Origin: Pelagibacterium flavum
GTDB taxonomy: Bacteria > Pseudomonadota > Alphaproteobacteria > Rhizobiales > Devosiaceae
NCBI RefSeq assembly: GCF_025854335.1
Contig: NZ_CP107716.1
Coordinates: 3,217,001-3,281,000, forward strand
Direction: 5' to 3'
Length of the DNA stretch: 64,000 bases
The position numbers and the translations under genes were made by a program. Each line of letters starts with the position of its first letter. The stretch's first letter is position 1. The notes below the pieces were generated by a model. That model was not told where the DNA came from. It worked only from the letters and a program-made list of their open reading frames with translations, and searched no databases. Positions 36,433-43,556 of this stretch are shown in pieces.

Positions 36433-37095
36433 CTAGTTGCGGATGGGAACGATCCGAATTTCGACGCGGCGATTCTGAGCACGGCCCGCTTCGGTCGAGT
36501 TATCGGCGATCGGGTTGGCCATGCCGCGGCCCTCGACAAAGAAGCGACGCGGATCGACGCCATATTGGGCGAGCAGACGTTGCACCGACGTGGCGCGCTG
36601 CTGGGAGAGGGTCAGATTGTAGCTCGCCGACCCTGTAGAGTCGGTATAGCCGATGATATCGACCAGCGTTTGGTTGTATTCCTGGAGCACGAGAGCGACC
36701 GAGCGCAGCGTGTTCTGGAACGCGGGCTGGATGTCAGACTGGTTGACACCGAAGGTGATATTGGAAGGCATGTTGAGAACGATATTGTCCCCGACACGAG
36801 TGACGGAAACGCCAGTGCCCTGCAACTGGGAGCGGAGCTGCGCTTCCTGCTGATCCATGTAGTTGCCGATCGCGCCGCCGGCCAACGCGCCCACACCGGC
36901 ACCGATCAAGGCACCGACGCGGGTGTCGCCCATCGCCGAGCCGATCAACGCGCCGCCGATGGCGCCGCCGCCGGCACCCACCAGGGCCCCGCCCGCGGTG
37001 TTGGAGAGCTGGGATTCTCCGGTGTAGGGATTGGTCGAACAGCCAGCGAGCAAGAGTGCTGCGACGGCTGTGAGGGCGACTGCCTGTTTCTTCAT
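36433..37095 (-). CDS. OmpA family lipoprotein with glycine-zipper
   Basis: 220-residue outer-membrane lipoprotein. The signal peptide ends in the lipobox LLLAGC (MKKQAVALTAVAALLLAGCS), followed by a glycine-zipper segment (GGALVGAGGGAIGGALIG, then GALIGAGVGALAGGAIG) and a C-terminal OmpA peptidoglycan-binding domain (IIGYTDSTGSASYNLTLSQQ, VEGRGMANPIADN, RAQNRRVEIRI). This is the YiaD-like layout. It anchors the outer membrane to the wall. Confidence 0.92.
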   Translation of the reverse strand: MKKQAVALTAVAALLLAGCSTNPYTGESQLSNTAGGALVGAGGGAIGGALIGSAMGDTRVGALIGAGVGALAGGAIGNYMDQQEAQLRSQLQGTGVSVTRVGDNIVLNMPSNITFGVNQSDIQPAFQNTLRSVALVLQEYNQTLVDIIGYTDSTGSASYNLTLSQQRATSVQRLLAQYGVDPRRFFVEGRGMANPIADNSTEAGRAQNRRVEIRIVPIRN

Positions 37096-37520
37096 GATGA
37101 GCTCACCGCTTCGTGATTGTTGCCGCGATCATTGATGGCCAATTGCGGCAGGAAAGTGATTGTGGCCGGTTTCAGCATGCCCGCTGTCAGGCTGATTTGG
37201 CCAGCCTGTAAGTCGGTCATGATAATGGGAATTTTCCAGGACATGCGGATCGATCGCGTCACTGGGTCGCGCTGACAGCACTCTTTTCCCTGTCACAATT
37301 AAGGCTATAGTGCCGCGACAGTGTCCGATCGCCGTGGATTTTGCTTGCGCAATGGCGTGATTTGCCAATGACATCCAACCCGGCGATTTGATAAGGATCA
37401 TATCGCTCTTCGCGTTAGAGGGGCATGAAAGAAAAGACGCGCCATTTTCAAGGCACGCCATATTGCTATGTATAAATGCGCCGCCGCCCTCGGTTCGGTG
37501 ACGCCATTGGAGTAGGCCTC
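37096..37520 (+). promoter_or_regulatory. Upstream region of hemA and the OmpA lipoprotein gene, with FNR/FixK-type box
   Basis: 425 bp without a convincing gene. TTGATAAGGATCAT at 37388-37401 matches the FNR/FnrL/FixK consensus TTGATNNNNATCAA in 9 of 10 defined positions and lies 120-133 bp before the hemA start. Oxygen control of hemA by FnrL is established in Rhodobacter. The rest should contain the divergent lipoprotein promoter; I see no other clear signal. Confidence 0.5.
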
Positions 37521-38801
37521 ATGGACTATCGCGGCATCTTCGAGGATGCGATTGACGCACTTCGGGTTGAAAAGCGCTACCGCGTCTTTGCCGACATCGA
37601 ACGTATTGCCGGACATTTCCCGCGCGCCGTCTTCCGCGATAGCGCGGACAATGCCCGCGAAATCACCATCTGGTGTTCCAACGATTATCTCGGCATGGGT
37701 CAGCATCCCGCGGTTATCGGGGCCATGCAGGAGACCGCGGGCAAGCTGGGCGCAGGCGCCGGCGGGACGCGCAACATTTCGGGTACGAACCGGCCGCTGG
37801 TTGAGCTTGAGCGTTCGCTGGCCGATCTGCATCGCAAGGAGGCCGCGCTGGTCTTTACTTCGGGGTTCGTTTCCAACGAAGCGACGATCTCAACAGTTGC
37901 CCGGCTTATTCCCGATTGCCTGATCCTATCGGACCAGCTCAATCATGCCTCAATGATCCAGGGCGTGCGCCAGTCGGGCATGGAGAAGAAGATTTTCCGC
38001 CACAATGATCTTGACCATCTGCGTGACCTGCTCGCGGCAGTCGGCAAGCAGCGCCCCAAGCTCATCGTGTTCGAATCCGTCTATTCCATGGACGGCGACG
38101 TCGCCCCCGTTGAAGCGATTGCCGATCTGGCCGATGAGTACAACGCGATGACTTACATCGACGAGGTCCATGCTGTCGGGATGTACGGTCCGCGCGGCGG
38201 CGGCATCTGCGAGCGCGATAATTTGATGGACCGGATCGACATCATTGAAGGCACGCTCGCCAAAGGATTCGGCGTCATGGGGGGCTATATCACCGCCAAC
38301 AAGGCCATCGTTGATGCCGTGCGCTCCTACGCGCCCGAATTCATCTTCACCACCGCCCTGCCCCCGGCGCTTTGCGCGGCGGCCCGGACCTCGATCGAAC
38401 ACCTCAAGGTCTCAAGTGTCGAGCGTGAGGGCCAGCAGCGTCAGGCCGGTCGCGTCAAACGCGTCCTCGCCGAGGCTGGATTGCCGGTTTTGCCGACTGA
38501 CACCCACATCGTACCTCTGATCGTGGGTGATGCGCGCCTGTGCAAGGCAGCAAGCGACATGCTGATGGACCGGCATAACATTTATATCCAGCCCATCAAT
38601 TACCCCACGGTTCCCAAGGGCACCGAGCGGCTGCGCATCACGCCAACGCCGTATCACACCGACGACATGATCGCCGAGCTTTGCGACGCGCTGATCTCGG
38701 TCTGGCAGACCTTGGAATTGCAGCGCGATTTCGACATGTCCAAGCTGATGGAGAACAGGCTTGTGGCTGGCGATCTGACGCTACCGACAGTCGGCGGGTA
38801 G
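37521..38801 (+). CDS. hemA: 5-aminolevulinate synthase
   Basis: 426-residue PLP enzyme of the C4 (Shemin) path: glycine + succinyl-CoA to 5-aminolevulinate, first step of heme synthesis. Start at 37521 ([20 protein letters not shown]) behind GGAG. Motifs: [69 protein letters not shown] and the PLP lysine [16 protein letters not shown] of this type marks alphaproteobacteria. A terminator follows. Confidence 0.96.
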   Translation: MDYRGIFEDAIDALRVEKRYRVFADIERIAGHFPRAVFRDSADNAREITIWCSNDYLGMGQHPAVIGAMQETAGKLGAGAGGTRNISGTNRPLVELERSLADLHRKEAALVFTSGFVSNEATISTVARLIPDCLILSDQLNHASMIQGVRQSGMEKKIFRHNDLDHLRDLLAAVGKQRPKLIVFESVYSMDGDVAPVEAIADLADEYNAMTYIDEVHAVGMYGPRGGGICERDNLMDRIDIIEGTLAKGFGVMGGYITANKAIVDAVRSYAPEFIFTTALPPALCAAARTSIEHLKVSSVEREGQQRQAGRVKRVLAEAGLPVLPTDTHIVPLIVGDARLCKAASDMLMDRHNIYIQPINYPTVPKGTERLRITPTPYHTDDMIAELCDALISVWQTLELQRDFDMSKLMENRLVAGDLTLPTVGG

Positions 38802-38854
38802 GCAAATTCGGCCCTTGCGAGCAATCAGCCATGAGCGGGGGTGTTGAAGCGACT

Positions 38855-38880
38855 GGGGCGTGCTGGCACGCCCCGTTTTT
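38855..38880 (+). terminator. Rho-independent terminator of hemA
   Basis: GGGGCGTG, loop CTGG, CACGCCCC, then GTTTTT. An 8-bp perfect GC-rich stem with a T-run, 53 bp after the hemA stop. Confidence 0.88.
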
Positions 38881-38885
38881 GGTTT

Positions 38886-39580
38886 CTAGCGCAGATTGAA
38901 ACCAAAATTGGTCGGGCCCTGGGGGAATTGCCCGTCTGCGGTTTCCGGCACATCATCGCCCACGGTATCAAGCGCGAAATTTCGGGCCCAAACAGTGCCT
39001 TTCCCCTTCAGGAGGAAACCCAGATATGGATGCTCTCGGCTGAATACGAGACATCAAGGACTATGTTGCGTTCAATCCAGTCCGCGTCGCCCTTGAGGGC
39101 ACCGTTCTCAGTGCGATTGAGCATATTGTCAAAGCGCAGATATCGTCCGCCACCCCGAGGATCAACACGCATCCAGATTGTGCCAGCCGTTGCACGTTGG
39201 GTCTTCAATTGAGCGGAAAACCGTAATCGTTTGGCGCGGAAAGCCCGGGCTGAAAAGGACCGCATCAAGACGCCGGTCATATCGGGCGGAATCCTGGTGT
39301 CGGCTCGTGCCTCGATCATGGCTACGCCTGCGAGCCCCGGTGCAACACCCATGCGGAACATCTCGCGGCTGGAATGGGACGCCGCGAACCAACCTTCGGG
39401 CATCTGGAGATCAGGTGGCGACTTTGACGTCTCGCGAGCCGCGAGCACGTTCCAGTCGGCACACCCCAACTGCCGTGCCACGAGTTCGAGGCACTGGCCA
39501 TGCGAAAGCTCGTGCTCGTATTTGGCCAGGGCGCTGCGAAGCGATTTAGCCATAGTCTTTGGTGCTGGGAAATCCAACAT
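38886..39580 (-). pseudogene. Glyoxalase-superfamily-like protein, frameshifted near its C terminus
   Basis: From ATG 39580 the reverse strand reads MLDFPAPKTMAKSLRSALAK, LSHGQCLELVARQLGCADWN (a Glyoxalase_8-type N-terminal domain), then RLRFSAQLKTQ, WMRVDPRGGGRYLRFDNM and ERNIVLDVSYSAESIHI. The frame then gives WVSS and a TGA at 39008. One frame over, the expected C terminus continues as LGFLLKGKGTVWARNFALD and on to PTNFGFNLR with TAG at 38886. A one-base insertion (or two-base loss) at about 39018-39022 would restore a protein of about 231 residues. It may be a decayed gene, a base-calling error, or a truncated but functional protein of 190 residues. Confidence 0.65.
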
Positions 39581-39918
39581 GATTTGATCCTTGCTGGGGC
39601 AAGATCATTTGTCAGCGCTCGCGTTACCGACAGCCTGCCCGTTAAGGTCAAACCACGGGTTGTGTCACGTGCATTCACCTGCCCTTTCGGCTGCGAGCGG
39701 CGGGCTGCACGAGCCCTGCAAAATCCGGCACCACTGGCGCACTGCTGTCAACGAGTTGTGCTGGCGCGCGGTTTTCTGAAGGCAGGCCGCACCTTGACGC
39801 GTCGGATACAGGCGTCCTGCTCGGGGAAAGCCTCCAGCGGCGCCGTTTGCGCTAAGCAATTGGGTAAGTTCGCTGGAATAGTCCGCATAGGTCAAGGATC
39901 GCCGCGGGCGACGGTGCG
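39581..39918. other. Stretch with no recognisable gene
   Basis: About 340 bp between the glyoxalase-like gene and a short coding-like remnant. Several open frames exist on both strands (one of 86 codons on the reverse strand, 39665-39925), but none has a ribosome site or protein features I trust. It contains the glyoxalase-like gene's promoter region. I see no repeat or RNA structure. Confidence 0.4.
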
Positions 39919-40043
39919 GTGACAAACGAGAGATTTGACGCGTTGACTGCTGCCATGCCGATCTGGACGCTGCCGATGCCGAGATCGATGAACGTCTCGC
40001 CCAGACCGGCGCGCCGGTCTGGGCTATGGCCGAGCCCGTTTGA
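39919..40043 (+). pseudogene. Possible remnant of a small frameshifted gene
   Basis: GTG at 39919 reads VTNERFDALTAA in one frame. After about 39953 a second frame reads ADLDAADAEIDERLAQTG and APVWAMAEPV with TGA at 40041. Both halves have coding-like residue use and could join through a single indel into a protein of about 40 residues. No family is recognised and no good ribosome site is seen. It ends 3 bp before the convergent FixJ-like gene's stop. Confidence 0.25.
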
Positions 40044-40046
40044 TTG

Positions 40047-40682
40047 TCAGCTCGTAAGAACGATGCGGATCAGGTCAGCGGTATTGCGGGCACCCAGCTT
40101 TTCCATGACCCGGGCCCGGTGCACTTCAATTGTACGAGGGGAAATCCCCAACTCGCGACCGGCTTCCTTGTTGGACTGCCCGTTGGTGACCAGTTGCAGG
40201 ACTTCGCGTTCACGGGGAGTCAGTTGTGAAAAGCCTCTGATCTCGACTTCGCGATGGCCATCGTGGGAGGGTTTTACGTGAACATCGCGCCGCAACGTGT
40301 CCCGTACAGCGCGCACGAACCGCTCGGAATCCACCGGTTTGACAAATACATCGCTGGCCCCTGAGCGCATGGCCTCGACCGTTCCATCGACAAGCGGGCG
40401 ATCCGCCAGCATGAAAACGGGAATGCCCGAACGCATATCCTTGATACGGCGCAGGGCGGGAAGCATGTCTTCACCCTCCAGATCGAAGTTGAGGATCACG
40501 ACATCTGGCCGCCGCTGTCCAAAACGGGCGATGAAATCGTCACTGTTGCGTGAAATGGCCGTCTGAAAGCCCTCAAGTCGAAACAATACGTCGAGCCCGT
40601 CACATGTAGGCTCATCGCTGTCGACGATGTGGACCAACCGGTCCCGATTGAGAAATGGCCGATAAGAAATTTCCGAATTCAT
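40047..40682 (-). CDS. FixJ/LuxR-type regulator with a degenerate receiver domain
   Basis: 211-residue regulator. Residues 1-125 are receiver-like (LVHIVDSDEPTCDGLDVLF), but the phospho-acceptor position reads VVILNFDLEGED where FixJ has VLVTDLRMP, so Asp54 is replaced by Asn. The switch Thr is Ala (MLADRP), while the Lys in VFVKPVD is kept. Residues 150-211 are an intact LuxR helix-turn-helix (LTPREREVLQLVTNGQSNKE, then LGISPRTIEVHRARVMEKLG). It therefore probably acts without phosphorylation. No kinase adjoins it. Downstream is the small remnant; upstream is non-coding DNA and then the insertion element. Confidence 0.85.
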   Translation of the reverse strand: MNSEISYRPFLNRDRLVHIVDSDEPTCDGLDVLFRLEGFQTAISRNSDDFIARFGQRRPDVVILNFDLEGEDMLPALRRIKDMRSGIPVFMLADRPLVDGTVEAMRSGASDVFVKPVDSERFVRAVRDTLRRDVHVKPSHDGHREVEIRGFSQLTPREREVLQLVTNGQSNKEAGRELGISPRTIEVHRARVMEKLGARNTADLIRIVLTS

Positions 40683-40990
40683 TGCTTTCTCCAGTTCTTT
40701 CGGGATGCGTCGTGCGAAACGGGCACGGCGAGCCCCCTCTCCGATTGAGTGTCAAAAGGCAAATCCCACCAGCCGAAGCCGGTGCCACGCTCTTAAATCC
40801 GCCGCCTGAATTCCAGCATGCAGCATCCATCTGCTTCCGGGCTTCAGCCCGAAACAGTGGCACGTCGCTGACAATGCCTTGTACTCAGATCGGCTCGGCG
40901 ATTGCTAAGATGAATCGCGCACGAAGTTTGCTATAGGGAGCGATTTCTGCCGTTCGGACTCTTCCCTATCACTGACTACGTATGAATAGG
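40683..40990. other. Non-coding stretch between the FixJ-like gene and the insertion element
   Basis: About 310 bp that should contain the reverse-strand promoter of the FixJ-like gene. A small inverted repeat CGGGCT-TC-AGCCCG occurs at about 40839-40852. I find no gene. It ends at the left target duplication (40991-40998). Confidence 0.4.
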
Positions 40991-40998
40991 ACTATAAT
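40991..40998. repeat. Left 8-bp target-site duplication (ACTATAAT)
   Basis: ACTATAAT directly abuts the left inverted repeat and recurs at 43557-43564 directly after the right one. Eight bases is the usual duplication for IS1595-family transposition. Confidence 0.9.
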
Positions 40999-41022
40999 CC
41001 CAATTATATACTTGAGAAAGCA
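40999..41022. repeat. Left terminal inverted repeat of the IS1595-type element
   Basis: Begins CCCAATTATATACTTGAGAA. It pairs with the right repeat (43533-43556) read on the reverse strand as CCTAATTATATACTTGACAA; only positions 3 and 18 differ. Confidence 0.9.
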
Positions 41023-41028
41023 AGCCGG

Positions 41029-41214
41029 ATGAGTGATAGTGATTCGCGACAGGCCAGCGCTTTAAATAAGACTGAGATCACGCCCGAGATGGTCGAGGCG
41101 GGGATCAGAATTTATCTGAAATGGCAAGAAGGCGAAAATTACCAGATTGCTGATCTTGTAAGAGATCTTTATCGGGAATTACAAAACCAGCGCTGCTCAC
41201 TTTCCCGCCCATGA
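41029..41214 (+). CDS. Small passenger protein of the IS element
   Basis: 61-residue protein beginning 6 bp inside the left inverted repeat's inner edge: MSDSDSRQASALNKTEITPE, then MVEAGIRIYLKWQEGENYQI and ADLVRDLYRELQ. The ITPEMVEAGIRIY pattern looks like a real small helical protein. No family is named. Its 3' part overlaps, antisense, the end of the HEPN-like gene. The ribosome site is weak. Confidence 0.5.
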   Translation: MSDSDSRQASALNKTEITPEMVEAGIRIYLKWQEGENYQIADLVRDLYRELQNQRCSLSRP

Positions 41215-41755
41215 AATTGATGGCGACTAAAAGCGCGCCGTTTAGGTGGGCGATGTCGTGCCAAAGTTTTTCGAGGATGTCTGGGGTGACTGGAAGAGAC
41301 TTTGATTTCCCTTTTACCTCGCCGTGCGCTGTGTAACTTGCTCCTTGCGCCCCTGCTTCATCATCCTCGCCGTCGCCGCCTAATTCGTAGTAGCCGTGGG
41401 CGACCAGGTTGCGCCTCCAGTGGAGGTCTGCGGCGTTACCGCAAATCTGGTCGAAGGTTTGCGTCAAATCCGGAAAGAGGGCCGCGGTATATTCGCGCAT
41501 CAAATCACGGAACAGTTCCTTTCTCTTTTTGAAGGCGAGCCGTTTCCACCCCTGTGGTGGTGACTTGTAAAGTCTCTCTGATATCGCTTCGATCATCACG
41601 TCCATGCGGACCTCAAAAGCGCCCCAGTAGACGACGATCTGCCCAATGAGCATAGCAACGTCATCCTTAAGTGGAATCAGAAAAGTGTGCGCATCCGGCT
41701 TGAGATGCGTTAGCTTAAAGGAGCCTTCGATTTTGATGGTGGTTTGATCTGGCAT
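41105..41755 (-). CDS. HEPN-like passenger protein of the IS element
   Basis: 216-residue soluble, mostly helical protein from ATG 41755 (MPDQTTIKIEGSFKLTHLKP). Residues 110-125 read ADLHWRRNLVAHGYYELG, which has the R-N-x-x-x-H form (Arg115, His120) of HEPN-type RNases and of related domains with the phrase RN.iaHG. Helices before it (AMLIGQIVVYWGAFEVRMDV) fit a HEPN four-helix bundle. If active it would cut RNA, for example as a toxin or anti-phage effector; a non-catalytic role is also possible. The start overlaps head to head with the start of the small gene at 41754. Confidence 0.6.
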   Translation of the reverse strand: MPDQTTIKIEGSFKLTHLKPDAHTFLIPLKDDVAMLIGQIVVYWGAFEVRMDVMIEAISERLYKSPPQGWKRLAFKKRKELFRDLMREYTAALFPDLTQTFDQICGNAADLHWRRNLVAHGYYELGGDGEDDEAGAQGASYTAHGEVKGKSKSLPVTPDILEKLWHDIAHLNGALLVAINFMGGKVSSAGFVIPDKDLLQDQQSGNFRLLAISDKF

Positions 41756-41891
41756 GAAAGAGTCCCAAAATGATGAGCAGCGGTTCCAAGAGACGCTAAA
41801 GCGCATGCTCAAGACGCCGCCGAAGCCGCATAAACCGAAAGAAGATGGCCCGGCTCGTAAGCCGGACCAAAAGGAGGAAAAGCCAGAATGA
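41754..41891 (+). CDS. Small charged passenger protein, coupled to the next ORF
   Basis: 45-residue ORF: MKESQNDEQRFQETLKRMLK, then TPPKPHKPKEDG and a Lys/Glu/Pro tail. The phrase ETLKRMLKTPPKPHKP is typical of small conserved proteins on phage-like and mobile DNA. The TGA overlaps the ATG at 41888 (ATGA), and a strong AGGAGG site sits just before it, so the two would be translated together. It is too short for most gene finders. Its own ribosome site is poor. Confidence 0.5.
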   Translation: MKESQNDEQRFQETLKRMLKTPPKPHKPKEDGPARKPDQKEEKPE

Positions 41892-42082
41892 GGCTTTGGA
41901 TTATCGACGTCCTAGCCCGAGTGCTCGGGGTGCCGTTACGGGCGGACGGTGTGCCGCTGGGAGCGACGGAGCATCTACCCAAGCGTTTTGGATTAGATAG
42001 CTCGGAACAAGTAAGTTCCGCATCATCGCATCTGTGGCCTCAATCACCAAAATCCGGTCATTCGCGGACAATTTCTGGTTGA
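41888..42082 (+). CDS. Small passenger ORF
   Basis: 64-residue ORF starting MRLWIIDVLARVLGVPLRAD with a strong ribosome site (AAAGGAGGAAAAGCCAGA) and ATGA overlap with the preceding small gene. The N-terminal 30 residues look like a short amphipathic or membrane-associated helix; the Ser-rich C-terminal half lies antisense to the Cas2-like gene and looks less natural. No family is recognised. Confidence 0.4.
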   Translation: MRLWIIDVLARVLGVPLRADGVPLGATEHLPKRFGLDSSEQVSSASSHLWPQSPKSGHSRTISG

Positions 42083-42245
42083 GGTAGGCGTACAGTTGCT
42101 GCTCCGTGAGCCCAGTGCGAATGAACCACACCGTCTCTAGAACACGATGGACTGTCGCTCCGAACAGCGCACGGATATGGCGATCCATTTCCGCGTGCGT
42201 CGGAGATTTTCCGTTTAGGTCGTAAGAAAAAAAGTACTTACCCAT
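41901..42245 (-). CDS. Cas2/VapD-like (SinR-type) passenger protein
   Basis: 114-residue protein: MGKYFFSYDLNGKSPTHAEM, HRVLETVWFIRTGLTEQQLY, AYLNQKLSANDRILVIEATD. A first strand with YDLN, a middle VWFIRT strand and the SANDRILVIEATD strand follow the ferredoxin-like layout of Cas2, VapD and SinR-type proteins, which include ribonucleases. The C-terminal 25 residues are Pro/Ala-rich and antisense to the ORF at 41888. Start at 42245 behind AAGGA. There is no CRISPR array or cas1, so a CRISPR role is not supported; a toxin-like RNase is the more likely reading. Confidence 0.6.
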   Translation of the reverse strand: MGKYFFSYDLNGKSPTHAEMDRHIRALFGATVHRVLETVWFIRTGLTEQQLYAYLNQKLSANDRILVIEATDAMMRNLLVPSYLIQNAWVDAPSLPAAHRPPVTAPRALGLGRR

Positions 42246-42360
42246 TTAGGGCATCCTTTATGTGATGCCGCACTGAGGGCTTGAACGATTCGCGGAAATC
42301 TGCATTATCGGTTTTGTCATATCAGACATTGGTTCGCCCTTCAGGTACAGCGATTGAAGT

Positions 42361-42429
42361 TAGACTGGTCCCGCGCTGGAACGCGGTCAGCCATTGAGTA
42401 TAAGGATTCGATTCTCTCGATCCTGTCTA
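42361..42429 (+). ncRNA. Predicted structured RNA tract inside the IS element
   Basis: A closing helix TAGAC (42361-42365) / GTCTA (42425-42429) encloses two hairpins. Hairpin 1 has CCGCG/CGCGG (42371-42375 / 42382-42386) with a 6-nt loop. Hairpin 2 has AGGAT/ATCCT and CGA/TCG with one bulge (42403-42424). A Rho-independent terminator follows 31 bp later on the same strand. No promoter was identified and no known RNA family matched by eye. It could equally be a single-stranded-DNA fold or an attenuator. Confidence 0.35.
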
Positions 42430-42460
42430 CCGATGTTCATAAGTTGTTCACGGCGAATCC

Positions 42461-42490
42461 GCCCCCGAAGCTATGGCTTGCGGGGGCTTT
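42461..42490 (+). terminator. Rho-independent terminator inside the IS element
   Basis: GCCCCCGAAGC, loop TATG, GCTTGCGGGGGC, then TTTTCTTT. It faces right, toward the convergent transposase stop, and would end transcripts from the structured RNA tract or the small forward ORFs. Confidence 0.7.
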
Positions 42491-42531
42491 TCTTTGCGCG
42501 GCGCTTTCTCTTGAGTTTGACCGCGCGCTGC

Positions 42532-43494
42532 TTAGGCGTTAGCGGCTTCACCAATCCGCCGATAGGTCAAGCGCTTGCCACGAATAGCTGCCAACAGCAT
42601 ATCGTGGCGCTCCTGATCGCTGATCTTGAGGGCGGTGCGGCGGTTATAGCGGAAATCGAATTCCGCAAGGTAGCGGTGCAGGTGCTTTTCGGCGCAGTGC
42701 TGATAAACGCCAGTCATACCGCGCTTGAACACCGAGAACACGTTCTCAATGGTGTTGGTGTGGACGATGCCACGGGCGTATTCCTTGGCGCTGTGGTTTA
42801 CCGTTTCATGGCCAGCATATTCCTTGCCGGTTTCTGTGTAGAAGCGGCTTTCGTCGGTGTAGAGCGTTGAGGTGCGCGGGGCATTGGTGAACAGGATTTC
42901 GCGCAGCCCTTCCTTGGTGGCGCTAGGCACATGGAAGGAACGGACGCGACCGCCGCGCTCGACAAGGGCAAAGACGGTCTGCTTTTTCGTGCCGAGCTTC
43001 TTGGACTTGTAGGGCTTGCCTTCGCGGTAGGCTGGCATGGCCTGATCTTCACGCTTGCCGATGTAGGTTTCGTCGGCCTCGATGGTCTTGCCTTCGCCGC
43101 CGATGGGGCCGGATGACGAAACGTCCTCTTTCATGGCTTCGCGAATACGGTGAGCCATGAACCATGCCGTTTTGTAGGTCACGCCAAGCATGCGGTGCAA
43201 CTGGTGCGCGCTCATGCCTTTCTTGCTGGACGCAACAAGGAAAGTCGCCAGCAGCCATTTATTCAAGGCGATCTTGGAGCGCTCAAACACGGTGCCAACG
43301 GTCACGGAGAACTGCTTGCGGCACTCCATGCAATTGTAGAGGCCGGGGCGATGCGCCTTGCCCTTCATGGTAGTGATGCGTTCGCCATCGACATTGCCGC
43401 AATGGGGGCAAACCGGGCCATTCGGCCACTGCATTGCCTCAAGGTGTTCGCGGGCTGCGTTTGCGTCCTGAAAGATCGGATTGTCGAGGTTCAT
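42532..43494 (-). CDS. IS1595 family transposase (ISXO2-like)
   Basis: 320-residue transposase. An N-terminal zinc ribbon (CPHCGNVDGERI and YNCMECRKQF) is followed by an ISXO2-like helix-turn-helix (GMSAHQLHRMLGVTYKTAWF) and a DDE-type catalytic core: EADETYIGKRE, TLYTDESRFY and HTNTIENVFSVFKRG (the third acidic position in IENVFS, with Asn before it as in ISXO2-like enzymes). It ends in the IS1595 tail FDFRYNRRTAL. Full length, no stops; start behind AAGGAG. Confidence 0.95.
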   Translation of the reverse strand: MNLDNPIFQDANAAREHLEAMQWPNGPVCPHCGNVDGERITTMKGKAHRPGLYNCMECRKQFSVTVGTVFERSKIALNKWLLATFLVASSKKGMSAHQLHRMLGVTYKTAWFMAHRIREAMKEDVSSSGPIGGEGKTIEADETYIGKREDQAMPAYREGKPYKSKKLGTKKQTVFALVERGGRVRSFHVPSATKEGLREILFTNAPRTSTLYTDESRFYTETGKEYAGHETVNHSAKEYARGIVHTNTIENVFSVFKRGMTGVYQHCAEKHLHRYLAEFDFRYNRRTALKISDQERHDMLLAAIRGKRLTYRRIGEAANA

Positions 43495-43532
43495 AGCGGT
43501 AACTCCTTGTCACCTTTATGAATCTTGGGTCG

Positions 43533-43556
43533 TGCTTTGTCAAGTATATAATTAGG
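43533..43556. repeat. Right terminal inverted repeat of the IS1595-type element
   Basis: TGCTTTGTCAAGTATATAAT then TAGG; the reverse complement matches the left repeat in 22 of 24 positions. It is followed directly by the second copy of ACTATAAT (43557-43564). Confidence 0.9.

Larger units (their letters stand above)
40999..43556 (-). mobile_element. IS1595-family element with passenger genes (2558 bp)
   Basis: The ends are defined by 24-bp inverted repeats (left 40999-41022, right 43533-43556; 22 of 24 bases match) with outer CC/GG, flanked by the 8-bp duplication ACTATAAT. The transposase gene occupies the right end on the reverse strand. The remaining 1.5 kb holds a small forward ORF (41029), a HEPN-like gene (reverse), two coupled small forward ORFs (41754, 41888), a Cas2/VapD-like gene (reverse) and a foldable RNA tract with terminator. 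Plain IS1595 members are about 1 kb; longer family members with passenger genes are known. Intact ends and transposase suggest a recent, possibly still mobile insertion. Confidence 0.85.

Noticed and set aside
39500..39922. Forward ORF of 140 codons and reverse ORF 39665-39925
   Set aside because: Residue content (many Arg, Ser, Cys) and lack of start signals point to chance frames; one overlaps the start of the glyoxalase-like gene.
41901..42245. CRISPR adaptation module
   Set aside because: The protein is Cas2-like in fold only; no cas1, effector or repeat array occurs anywhere in the window.
42361..42429. Hammerhead ribozyme or tRNA remnant
   Set aside because: The three-helix layout suggested it, but the hammerhead core (CUGAUGA, GAAA) is missing and no anticodon or T-arm pattern fits.
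42354..42542. 62-codon ORF in the IS element
   Set aside because: It spans the hairpins and the terminator, lacks a ribosome site and has no protein-like features.
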